Below are positions 6,533 through 12,869 of a stretch of 12,869 nt of DNA, piece after piece. How positions within the stretch are numbered: position 1 is the stretch's first letter; every line of letters starts with the position of its first letter. This DNA is from Sulfurovum sp. (lineage in GTDB: Bacteria; Campylobacterota; Campylobacteria; Campylobacterales; Sulfurovaceae), in assembly GCA_003978395.1 (NCBI GenBank), contig QNZV01000076.1, positions 1-12,869 of the forward strand, read 5' to 3'. Under the pieces are notes generated by a model, which worked only from the letters and a program-made list of their open reading frames with translations, was not told the DNA's origin and searched no databases. The position numbers were made by a program, and so were the translations under genes.

Positions 6533-7348
6533 TTACTCTCTATTTGCAATGGCTTTGGCTAAGTTTTTTAAATTTTTAGACCAATTTTTAGCTAAAGGAG
6601 ATGTTTTAATAACTTTTATATTTAAGTTTCTAGCAATAATCTTAGCCGATTTGTCTGAAAACTCAGGTTGTGTAAAAATCGCATGAACCTTCTCTTTTTG
6701 TGCTTGTTTCATAAGTTTAACCAATGCTTTCATCTTTGGCTCTTTCCCTTCTATCTCGACAGGAAGTTGTCTTAGATGATAACGTTTGGCAAAATAACCC
6801 CAAGATGGATGAAATACCATAAAACTAGAATTTTTAGGAGTTTTTTCCAATATTGTATTAATATCAGAGTCTAACGTATCCAACTCTTCTAAAAATAGTT
6901 CCAAATTTTTCTTATAATAAGCACTACTGTTTTTATCTTCGGCGATTAAGCCATTATAGATATTTTGAGCAATAATTTTAACATTTAATGGGTCAACCCA
7001 AATGTGTGGGTCTAACTCTTCATGCTCTCTACTCATATCTTTTTGAATATTTTTAGATACATCAACTATTTTTAAATCTTTATTTTGATTGCTAAATTTT
7101 TCTAGCCAAATCTTTTCAAACTCTACCCCAATACTAAAGTATATATCAGCTTTGCTAACTGCTTTCATTTGTGATGCTTTTGGACTATAGTTATGAGGAG
7201 AAGCACCTGCTTCTACCATAATTGTTGTGTTTACTTTCTCTCCACCAATTTTATCAACAAATATTTTTTGAGGTAAAATACTGACAATAATGTTTTTTTG
7301 TGCAAAAATAAGCGTAGAGAAGATGGTAAGAAAGAGTAGTTTTTTCAT
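6533..7348 (-). CDS. znuA: Periplasmic zinc-binding protein of the Znu transporter
   Basis: A 271-residue cluster A-I solute-binding protein with a signal peptide (MKKLLFLTIFSTLIFA, about 16 residues). No lipobox cysteine is present, so it should be soluble in the periplasm. Expected metal ligands are His52 in AGASPHNYSP, His115 in DPHIWVDP, His180 in VFHPSWGYF, and an acidic residue in TQPEFSDKSA (Glu229/Asp232). Three histidines plus an acidic residue is the usual site in this family. The long His/Asp-rich loop of many ZnuA proteins is missing; only the short REHEELDPH precedes His115. The ATG is preceded by AGGA 6 bases upstream. It heads the znuACB operon, and its 56-bp upstream gap holds AT-rich quasi-palindromes that could be metal-regulator sites. 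Confidence 0.94.
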   Translation of the reverse strand: MKKLLFLTIFSTLIFAQKNIIVSILPQKIFVDKIGGEKVNTTIMVEAGASPHNYSPKASQMKAVSKADIYFSIGVEFEKIWLEKFSNQNKDLKIVDVSKNIQKDMSREHEELDPHIWVDPLNVKIIAQNIYNGLIAEDKNSSAYYKKNLELFLEELDTLDSDINTILEKTPKNSSFMVFHPSWGYFAKRYHLRQLPVEIEGKEPKMKALVKLMKQAQKEKVHAIFTQPEFSDKSAKIIARNLNIKVIKTSPLAKNWSKNLKNLAKAIANRE

Positions 7349-7356
7349 AGTTGTCC

Positions 7357-7405
7357 TGATGAATATATTAATATCAATAATTTATGGAATAATAGCATAA
7401 TTATC
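7357..7405 (-). promoter_or_regulatory. Candidate znu promoter/operator region with two AT-rich quasi-palindromes
   Basis: The short gap between msbA and znuA holds two near-palindromes. At 7357-7376 the ends TGAT/ATCA flank a core that includes the perfect palindrome ATATTAATAT (7365-7374). At 7387-7405 ATAAT and ATTAT halves are arranged around a 6-base centre. AT-rich dyads like these resemble Fur/Zur-type boxes, and zinc uptake operons are normally repressed by Zur when zinc is sufficient. I cannot match either to a known consensus for this phylum, and no confident -10/-35 pair stands out. Confidence 0.3.
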
Positions 7406-9114
7406 TACACCAAAACCTTTGCCAATTTTTGATACTCCTTGCACTCGTTTATTAAATCTTCATGTTGACCACGGCAGATTATCTCTCCCTTTTTAAATAC
7501 TAAAATGGCATCAGAGTTTTCTATAGTACTTAAACGATGTGCTACTGTAATGGTAATGATATTTGGTTTTAGCTCTTCAAGAGCTTTTTGAATAAGAGCT
7601 TCGCTCTTGTTGTCTAGTGCAGAGGTAGCTTCATCCAAGATGAGAACATCGGGTTCTTTATATATAGCTCGTGCCAATGCGATTCTTTGGCGTTGCCCTC
7701 CTGATAGATTGTTTCCATTTTCACTTAGCATGGTATGAATTCCATCTTCTAATTGCTCTATAAACTCGAATGCATACGCCTTTTTAAGTGCTTCTATAAC
7801 TCTTTGCTCATCAAACTCTTGACCGTAAGCGATATTTTGAGCAATGGTGTCATTAAAGATATAGATACGCTGTGTTACATAGGCGATTCTTTGGTGCAAA
7901 GAGCTTAGGGTTAAATCTTTGATATTATACTTTTCATTAATAAGTATCTCGCCTTCACTTGGCTCATAAAAACGTACTAAAAGGCTAACAAGTGAGCTTT
8001 TTCCTGCTCCACTATCTCCTACTAATGCAATGCTTTCCCCTCGGTCAACACCAGCAGATACATTTTTGAGTGCTATTTTATCCCCATAACTTAAAGAAGT
8101 ATGTAAAATAGAGATGTGTTTAATTGGCTCTTTTAGCTCTATCTCTCCTGATACAATGGTTGGTTTTTGATTTAAAAGTTCAAACATACGCTCATTAGCC
8201 ACAATCGCATCTTGGGCTTGGTTGTAGAGTTTGGATATTTTTTTAATCGGAGTATAGAGCATAAATAGAGCTGTAGCAAAAGCAAAAAATGCCCCAACTG
8301 TCATATGACCTTCTATCACTTCAGTTCCTCCAATATAAACAACCAATCCAATCGCAACAGAGCCTAATATCTCCATAATAGGCGAAGTCAAAGCATTTAC
8401 TTTAACCTGTTTGAGCAGATATTTAAAAACATTGTGGTTCTCTTTCTCAAATTTAGAGGCTTCCAATTTTTGACTAGAGTTCGCTTTTATCACTTCAATA
8501 TTTGAAAATATCTCTCCTAAACGGCTTGTCATATCCGAAGTACTCTCTTGGGAAAGTTTGGAGTATTTTTTCATTTTTTTGGCTAAAAGAGTGAGTGGAT
8601 AGAGAGCTAAGGGCATAATAATCAAAAAATAAAAAGCCAATTTAGGCGATTCATAAATCACATACCCTGTTAGTGCAACAATGGTTAGCGACTCTCGAAG
8701 AAAGTTTGGAATCATACTGGTAACCACATTTTGAATACGAGTAATGTCATTAGTTACACGAGAGAGAATCTCGCCTGTGTGCATAGTTTGAAAAAATTGC
8801 ATATCTTGATAGGTTAAGTGACTAACCAAGTTATTACGCAGTTTACGCACCACATCAAGCCCAATATAAGACATATAATAGGTCTGAATATACTGCCCCA
8901 CACCTTTGAGTGTAAAAACAGCAATGAGCAGAAAAGGAATAACCCCAAGCATCGTGGCATCTTTTGCCACAAAAACATCGTCTAGTACAGGTTTAATTAT
9001 CTGTGCTGTCCCTGCTGTACCAATAGCAACAGCAAACATTCCAATAACAGCAAAGATAAATTGCCGTTTATAACCCATAAGATATGGGAGGTATTGTCTA
9101 AATAAATTTTTCAT
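7405..9114 (-). CDS. msbA: MsbA-type lipid exporter (ABC half-transporter with fused membrane and ATPase domains)
   Basis: 569 residues in the type IV ABC exporter layout: a six-helix membrane domain (about 1-320), then the ATPase. Motifs are Walker A GDSGAGKSS (366-374), signature LSGGQRQR (470-477), Walker B VLILDEA (490-496) and H-loop His526. The membrane-domain segments FLLIAVFTLKGVGQYIQTYY (61-80) and RIQNVVTSMIPNFLRES (126-142) resemble MsbA. MsbA homodimers flip lipid A-core across the inner membrane. Other members of this family in the phylum flip lipid-linked oligosaccharides (PglK/Wzk type), and sequence reading alone cannot fully separate these. From memory, C. jejuni has msbA next to pyrD, which favours MsbA; here the znu genes lie in between. 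The ATG has an AAAGAGAG ribosome site. The 60-bp gap upstream contains the palindrome TAAAAACGTTTTTA overlapping the stop of the preceding gene. Confidence 0.82.
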   Translation of the reverse strand: MKNLFRQYLPYLMGYKRQFIFAVIGMFAVAIGTAGTAQIIKPVLDDVFVAKDATMLGVIPFLLIAVFTLKGVGQYIQTYYMSYIGLDVVRKLRNNLVSHLTYQDMQFFQTMHTGEILSRVTNDITRIQNVVTSMIPNFLRESLTIVALTGYVIYESPKLAFYFLIIMPLALYPLTLLAKKMKKYSKLSQESTSDMTSRLGEIFSNIEVIKANSSQKLEASKFEKENHNVFKYLLKQVKVNALTSPIMEILGSVAIGLVVYIGGTEVIEGHMTVGAFFAFATALFMLYTPIKKISKLYNQAQDAIVANERMFELLNQKPTIVSGEIELKEPIKHISILHTSLSYGDKIALKNVSAGVDRGESIALVGDSGAGKSSLVSLLVRFYEPSEGEILINEKYNIKDLTLSSLHQRIAYVTQRIYIFNDTIAQNIAYGQEFDEQRVIEALKKAYAFEFIEQLEDGIHTMLSENGNNLSGGQRQRIALARAIYKEPDVLILDEATSALDNKSEALIQKALEELKPNIITITVAHRLSTIENSDAILVFKKGEIICRGQHEDLINECKEYQKLAKVLV

Positions 9115-9174
9115 TTCTCTCTTTATTCTGAAATATGTATATTTTTTGTTGTTATTTTAACATTAAAAACGTTT

Positions 9175-9906
9175 TTATCCAATAGCCTCTACATGTTCAG
9201 CGATTCTTTCTACAAATTCACATTGCATTTTGAGTTGTACATGCTCTTTGTTTCCTAAAATGGTTTTCACTCTATCAAGCTCTATTTCATGGCGTGAGAA
9301 AAATCCGTAATTGAACATCTCTCTGTTGACATGGTTTCGTTTTGAGACCAATGAAAAGTGAAACATATCATAAGCTACTTGATGGTTATCAAAAATGATA
9401 GTAACCAAATTTTTACTATTAAAGGCTTCTTTCACAATAAGAGATTGGTTTGTTCCAATAAGTAGTTTTCCCCAATTCTTATTTTTGTCAATAACTGTTC
9501 CATCAGCATTTATGGTTGTTTGAATGCGATAAATATCTGAGAATTGATTACTAGGATAGAAATATGCGTACCATTCTCCTTGAATACTCTTCAGTAGTTG
9601 TTCATCTTTCTTAAAGAGTAACTCTTTTTTCTCTTTGTTTTGTTCTTCTATTATCTCTATAATTTGAGTAGAAGTTTTAATAGTTCTATCTTCAAAAATT
9701 TTATAAGGAATATCATACGCTCCTGAAAAAGCGTATAAGTGCATTGGTTTTAAAGCATCATATGTATGTTCGCGAAGTTTTGATATATAGTTGGGCTTAA
9801 CACCAAAGAGGTTGGCTATATCTTTAATATTTAGTTTTAGATATTTAATCAGAAAGTTTAATTTCTCTTCATTATTATAAAAGTGCTGGATTGCTTCTTC
9901 TTGCAT
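9175..9906 (-). CDS. Helix-turn-helix protein with beta-rich C-terminal domain (possible regulator)
   Basis: 243 residues. I do not recognise a named family. Residues 16-47 read as a helix-turn-helix (IKDIANLFG turn VKPNYISKLR), which suggests DNA binding. A charged helical linker (about 77-108, EIIEEQNKEKKELLFKK) that could form a coiled coil follows. Then comes a beta-rich domain (109-236) starting QGEWYAYFYPSN, with alternating hydrophobic strands, as in small-molecule-sensing barrels. No membrane segment or signal peptide is visible. The ATG at 9906-9904 is chosen because a strong GGAGGAG site lies 7 bases upstream and the start falls one base after the stop of the 639-residue gene. An in-frame ATG at 9942 would overlap that gene by 35 bases and is less likely. 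Tight spacing implies cotranscription with the upstream gene and possible autoregulation. Confidence 0.75.
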   Translation of the reverse strand: MQEEAIQHFYNNEEKLNFLIKYLKLNIKDIANLFGVKPNYISKLREHTYDALKPMHLYAFSGAYDIPYKIFEDRTIKTSTQIIEIIEEQNKEKKELLFKKDEQLLKSIQGEWYAYFYPSNQFSDIYRIQTTINADGTVIDKNKNWGKLLIGTNQSLIVKEAFNSKNLVTIIFDNHQVAYDMFHFSLVSKRNHVNREMFNYGFFSRHEIELDRVKTILGNKEHVQLKMQCEFVERIAEHVEAIG

Positions 9907-9907
9907 G

Positions 9908-11827
9908 TTATGACTCCTCCAAAAAATATTTTGCTTCATCAAAAAAAGCTTTTAAATTGAGATGACAATTACTCTTCCCTCGTCCTTGAAAGAAGAGAGC
10001 CAAAAATTTAAATGAGATTTTATTTTGGCAATGTTTTGAAATAGAGATACTTTGAGTACGAATTTTTTTAAACAACGTAGAAATAATCTCTTCTAATCGC
10101 TCTTCTTGGGTAATAGATTTGTAAAATAGACCAACTATCATAAGTTTTTTAGAAAATCTACTGTTTTGCTGTCGTAAATTTACTTTTCTCTCTTTAACTT
10201 GCTGATTATTAATTGTAACTGTTACCTCTTTTGAATTATTTGTACATTCATAAGTGATGATTTGTTCTAAATAAGCTTCAATACTTTTTGGATAAATCTC
10301 TTCATTTATAAAATAATCTAAATATTCAAAAAAGTTATTTTTATTGTTTTCAATTTGGTACTCTACCAACATCATGAAGCAGTGGTCAATTGTAAACTTC
10401 TCTTTACTATTTTTTATGGTTGTTTTCAGCTCTTTTTCAAACGCCAAATATAGAAAAAAAGCAACAAATCTCACTGTTTTTTCCATTTCAATATCTCTTT
10501 CTGAATCCATTGCAAGAGTGGTGTTTAAAAAAAGTTTGATAAATCTACGAGTATCACTGTTTTCAAGGAAATTCTCTATTTCACTCTCTTTTGAGTCAAT
10601 CTCTACCTCTTCTGTTACTCTTTCTTGATTAAAATCATTTTTTTTTACAGAACCAATATGCTCCTCTAATATTAAAGCGTTAACATTAACACCTTTTTGA
10701 ATATCATAAAAGATATGAGCTTGTATCTTTGGATTTATTGTTTCTAGCGTTTGATTTTTTAACAATACAAGAGCATAACGAAGATTGCTTTTTTTATAGT
10801 TGGCTTCAAATATGTTATCATAAATTTTTGACAACATATCACTAATAATAGTTTTTTTAAAATGCTCTTGATACTTATGTTCAATAGTAGTGATGGCTTT
10901 AGAAAATGATTGGGTTGAGAGTAGAAAAGTATCAAGGTTTAGAATTTCATCTTCGTTATTCAAAAGATTTTTTAGTGACTTTAAAGCCAAAATACCTTGC
11001 TCATCCAAATTTTTTACCTCTTTGTCTACTTCATAGAGAGCCATAAGATTAAACTCTTTTTTTGATGCTTCATTATAAACTTCATAGCTTTGAAAATTTT
11101 CTATATCTTCTATGCCAAAAAGTAAAAAATCTTTTTTATATTGTTGGGTTATCTCTCTGTATTCAAAAGAGAACTTTCGGTTTTTAAAAGATATTTTCTC
11201 TCCTCTCATCAAGCTTTCAAAGTTTTCATTAATTTTGTTTCTGACAAATTCTTCTTCGTTTTCTTGTTTTTCTCCCTCTAGTCTTAAAACCCTTAATCCA
11301 CTCCCATCTTGAAGGATAACATATAGTTTACTAATGCCATGAAAGCTTTTTTTCTTATCAATATAGATATTTCGTAACTTTTTTTGACTAGAAGTATCTT
11401 TTGATTTTTGTATCTGTTTAGAGAAGTTAAAGAGTTCTATCTGTTGATAGTAAGAGAGCAATGCCAATGTTTGTAATGCTTTTTGTTCTTCTAAAATAGT
11501 TTGTGAAAGAGTATTGAATGTACTAATATCTTTTTGTAATAATTTGCTTTGTTCTATTATTTGTGGCGTTATTATCTCTACTCTTTTATGAATAAATAGA
11601 GATAGATTTCTTAGTAGAACACTTAGTTTAGAAGCCTCTGTATAGGTTACAACAAAAGGAAGAACCCCGTTATCTATCAGAATCTTTAACATTAAATCAT
11701 CACGAACCGTTCCTTGTGAAATAAAAATATCGGTAGTTTTGACCTCTTGAATAGTTTTATTATTTAAAAATATAACCTCTATTGAAGCATCAATTTTTAG
11801 TTTTCGTGAAGCGATATAGATAGACAA
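9908..11827 (-). CDS. Large hypothetical protein (639 aa) next to a CHAT protease gene
   Basis: I do not recognise this protein. It starts at TTG (11827-11825), supported by an AAAAGGAG site 5 bases upstream and in-frame stops before it. No signal peptide or membrane helix is evident, so it is probably cytoplasmic. Residues 1-90 look alpha/beta (SIEVIFLNN, TDIFISQGT, GVLPFVVTYTEASKL). Residues 90-150 are helical and may form a coiled coil. Residues 165-260 are mixed. A long helical region follows, with a strongly acidic, probably flexible stretch at about 404-425 (ERVTEEVEIDSKESEIENF). The C-terminal part (about 426-639) is helix-rich and ends with a basic, Cys/His-containing segment: HCQNKISFKF at 599-608 and GRGKSNCHL at 615-623. 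It forms an operon with the HTH gene one base downstream and follows the CHAT gene after 157 bp. It could be a CHAT substrate, sensor or effector, but nothing in the sequence proves this. Confidence 0.8.
   Translation of the reverse strand: MSIYIASRKLKIDASIEVIFLNNKTIQEVKTTDIFISQGTVRDDLMLKILIDNGVLPFVVTYTEASKLSVLLRNLSLFIHKRVEIITPQIIEQSKLLQKDISTFNTLSQTILEEQKALQTLALLSYYQQIELFNFSKQIQKSKDTSSQKKLRNIYIDKKKSFHGISKLYVILQDGSGLRVLRLEGEKQENEEEFVRNKINENFESLMRGEKISFKNRKFSFEYREITQQYKKDFLLFGIEDIENFQSYEVYNEASKKEFNLMALYEVDKEVKNLDEQGILALKSLKNLLNNEDEILNLDTFLLSTQSFSKAITTIEHKYQEHFKKTIISDMLSKIYDNIFEANYKKSNLRYALVLLKNQTLETINPKIQAHIFYDIQKGVNVNALILEEHIGSVKKNDFNQERVTEEVEIDSKESEIENFLENSDTRRFIKLFLNTTLAMDSERDIEMEKTVRFVAFFLYLAFEKELKTTIKNSKEKFTIDHCFMMLVEYQIENNKNNFFEYLDYFINEEIYPKSIEAYLEQIITYECTNNSKEVTVTINNQQVKERKVNLRQQNSRFSKKLMIVGLFYKSITQEERLEEIISTLFKKIRTQSISISKHCQNKISFKFLALFFQGRGKSNCHLNLKAFFDEAKYFLEES
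9914..9920 (-). promoter_or_regulatory. Strong ribosome binding site deciding the HTH-protein start
   Basis: On the minus strand this reads GGAGGAG, 7 bases before the ATG at 9906-9904 and inside the last codons of the 639-residue gene. It is the best Shine-Dalgarno match I noticed in the window. It supports the 243-residue start over the longer in-frame alternative. Confidence 0.75.
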
Positions 11828-11845
11828 AGTATCTCCTTTTTTATT

Positions 11846-11875
11846 ATTTTACACTTTTTTATCAATTCTTTTCAA
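11846..11875 (-). promoter_or_regulatory. Candidate promoter of the 639-aa / HTH operon
   Basis: On the minus strand TTGAAA (11875-11870) and TAAAAT (11851-11846) are separated by 18 bases. Transcription would start near 11839, directly at the AAAAGGAG ribosome site, leaving a very short leader of about 12 bases. This would allow the two-gene unit to be expressed independently of the CHAT gene upstream. In such AT-rich DNA, matches of this quality can arise by chance. Confidence 0.4.
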
Positions 11876-11917
11876 AAAACTGTCACAAACATCTTTTCTC
11901 TCATCTATTTAGTTCTG

Positions 11918-11951
11918 TAGTTAGCTACTAAACCAATAGAAAGGACTCCTT
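11918..11951. promoter_or_regulatory. Two short adjacent palindromes upstream of the 639-aa gene (possible operators)
   Basis: TAGTTAGCTACTA (11918-11930) has TAGT/ACTA arms. AAGGACTCCTT (11941-11951) has AAGGA/TCCTT arms around a single base. Both lie in the gap between the CHAT stop and the promoter of the 639-residue gene, upstream of the latter. They are plausible binding sites for the HTH protein encoded in the same unit, though short dyads are common in AT-rich gaps. The second also forms the ribosome site of the ten-codon plus-strand reading frame. Confidence 0.3.
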
Positions 11952-11984
11952 ATGACAAACGACATTCCTGTTGATGAAGGGTAA
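11952..11984 (+). other. Ten-codon plus-strand mini-ORF with good ribosome site (leader peptide or truncated gene start)
   Basis: ATG at 11952-11954 encodes MTNDIPVDEG and stops at TAA 11982-11984. An AAAGGA sequence lies about 6 bases before the ATG, giving a convincing translation start on the strand opposite to every other gene here. The stop abuts the convergent stop of the CHAT gene (11985-11987). It could be a short regulatory peptide, the 5' stump of a gene lost when neighbouring DNA was exchanged, or chance. The protein is too short to assign any family, and I see no clear promoter for it. Confidence 0.25.
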
Positions 11985-11992
11985 TTATACCC
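11979..11992. repeat. GGGTA/TACCC inverted repeat at the CHAT gene stop
   Basis: GGGTA (11979-11983), ATTA, then TACCC (11988-11992). It spans the stop of the CHAT gene and that of the opposing ten-codon frame, which makes a small symmetrical hairpin at the convergent point. The 5-bp stem is short for a terminator and no T-run follows on the minus strand, though the site could still be a binding site. Confidence 0.3.
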
Positions 11993-12869
11993 CCATAAAC
12001 CTAAACAACATCCATTCATTGCTATCATTGTCTATGGTATCAATGGCACTCTTCTGAAATGCCTTAGAGAGCGTTACTCCATTTTGAATTTCTCTATAAA
12101 AAGATTTTATAAAAAGTGTTATCTGTTTTGCATCTACTGAATCAAAGGTACTAATGATATTCTCTGCTCCTGCTATCATAAAAGCTCTCTCAAAGGCTAA
12201 CATTTCATCTGCTCCTTCGGTTCGTGCAAGATTACTTTCACATGCAGACAACACTACCAAGTTGGCTTGAAATTTCAAGGCTTGAATCTCTAAAATAGAG
12301 AGTTGAGTTTGATTAAAAATAAGTCCTGAATTTAAAGGGTTTTTTAAATCTGCTACTCCATGAACTGAAAGATGTAGGATATTAAAGCTTTGTTTATCTA
12401 TGGCTTTTTTAAACTTTAAAGTATCAGGAGACTCTTGATGTTCTCCTTGTAAAATTTCTTGACAAGCAATTACTTCATCATAACAGATTGTTTGATTGCC
12501 CTTGTCTTGTGAAACATATAGGTTTTTGGCTGAAGCCTCCGATTCCGTAAAGTTTGGAACTCTTTTAGATAAATCAGCCCAAATTGCCAAAGAGGGGATA
12601 TAGACTATTTCATAATTATCTATTAAGTAGTTATCGTTACTTATCTCAATGGCATGAAGTGGCAATATATTAAGGTCTCCAAAAGGGCTAAAGTAAATTT
12701 TTCTTTTTCCTTTTGGAATGGCTTTGACAATGGTTTCACTCACATAGTCCAATGCAAAGTTCAAGATTTTATAACGATGGTTATTGATTAACTCATCAAG
12801 GTCTATTTTTAGATTAAGAATCTTTAAATTTTTATCTAACTCAAATAATGTCTCTAATACTTTTTTACT
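11985..12869 (-). CDS. CHAT-domain (caspase-like) cysteine protease, C-terminal part (cut by window edge)
   Basis: The frame is open from the window end to the TAA at 11987-11985, so 294 residues of a longer protein are visible. A TTG at 12764 is in frame but is not a credible start, because the preceding 35 codons (ending LINNHRYKI) read as the helix that usually leads into a CHAT domain. The domain shows KRKIYFSPFGDLNILPLHAI near its start, the catalytic histidine in ILHLSVHG (codon at 12362-12360) and the catalytic cysteine in VLSACES (codon at 12242-12240), then the conserved AFERAFMIAGAENIIST segment. Both members of the His-Cys dyad are present, so it is probably active. CHAT proteases are clan CD peptidases related to caspases and separase, and usually sit at the C-terminus after TPR-like repeats. 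Such repeats would lie outside the window. Several characterised bacterial relatives act in defence or cell-death pathways. Confidence 0.9.
   Translation of the reverse strand, partial: SKKVLETLFELDKNLKILNLKIDLDELINNHRYKILNFALDYVSETIVKAIPKGKRKIYFSPFGDLNILPLHAIEISNDNYLIDNYEIVYIPSLAIWADLSKRVPNFTESEASAKNLYVSQDKGNQTICYDEVIACQEILQGEHQESPDTLKFKKAIDKQSFNILHLSVHGVADLKNPLNSGLIFNQTQLSILEIQALKFQANLVVLSACESNLARTEGADEMLAFERAFMIAGAENIISTFDSVDAKQITLFIKSFYREIQNGVTLSKAFQKSAIDTIDNDSNEWMLFRFMGV

Noticed and set aside
9164..9177. Palindrome TAAAAACGTTTTTA between the HTH gene and msbA
   Set aside because: It has a single central C-G step and no GC-rich stem, so terminator function is not supported. It is within expectation for A/T-run-rich DNA.
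9904..9942. Longer start (ATG at 9942) for the HTH protein
   Set aside because: It would overlap the 639-aa gene by 35 bases, whereas the ATG at 9906 has a near-ideal GGAGGAG site at the right distance.
10344..10628. 94-codon plus-strand open frame inside the 639-aa gene
   Set aside because: It is antisense to a long supported gene with its own start signals. The protein is low-complexity Ser/Phe-rich, as expected from antisense AT-rich coding DNA.
12762..12764. TTG as the start of the CHAT protein
   Set aside because: The frame stays open to the window end, and the preceding codons encode a plausible helix continuous with the CHAT domain, so the gene is partial rather than starting here.
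9908..12869. Type III-E CRISPR (Craspase-like) or gasdermin assignment for the CHAT locus
   Set aside because: I see no CRISPR repeats, no Cas7-11-like gene and no sigma-factor gene. The 639-aa protein is far longer than bacterial gasdermins and I see no membrane-active features in it. These remain only analogies.

Overview
The window is AT-rich, and every gene I can support lies on the minus strand, so transcription runs from high to low coordinates. The core gene set (pgsA, a FabL-like SDR, dapA, an M16 peptidase, pyrD, msbA) and its order point to a member of the Campylobacterota (the Helicobacter / Campylobacter / Sulfurimonas / Arcobacter group). From memory, msbA-pyrD-M16-dapA-SDR are adjacent in Campylobacter jejuni and pyrD-M16-dapA-SDR-pgsA are close together in Helicobacter pylori. 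I cannot name the genus.

Layout in the direction of transcription: (1) 12869-9175, an accessory-looking block. It holds the 3' part of a CHAT-domain (caspase-like) cysteine protease, a 157-bp gap, a 639-residue protein I do not recognise, and, one base after it, a small helix-turn-helix protein with a beta-rich C-terminal domain. (2) 9114-7405, an MsbA-type lipid exporter. (3) 7348-4986, a tight znuA-znuC-znuB zinc uptake operon, followed by a separately promoted small outer-membrane beta-barrel gene (4899-4402). (4) 4346-1, a housekeeping cluster pyrD - M16 peptidase - dapA - FabL-like SDR - pgsA with overlapping or abutting genes; pgsA is cut by the window start. A pair of inverted REP-like hairpins separates the SDR gene from pgsA.

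The znu genes form a complete high-affinity zinc importer: periplasmic binding protein, ATPase and permease. The pyrD cluster supplies pyrimidine, lysine/peptidoglycan, fatty-acid and phospholipid precursors. The part most likely to hold undescribed biology is the CHAT / 639-aa / HTH block. It pairs a predicted regulated protease with a large orphan protein and a probable DNA-binding sensor, and the gap between them carries several short palindromes and a ten-codon reading frame on the opposite strand. Linking these three genes into one system is inference from adjacency and strand.
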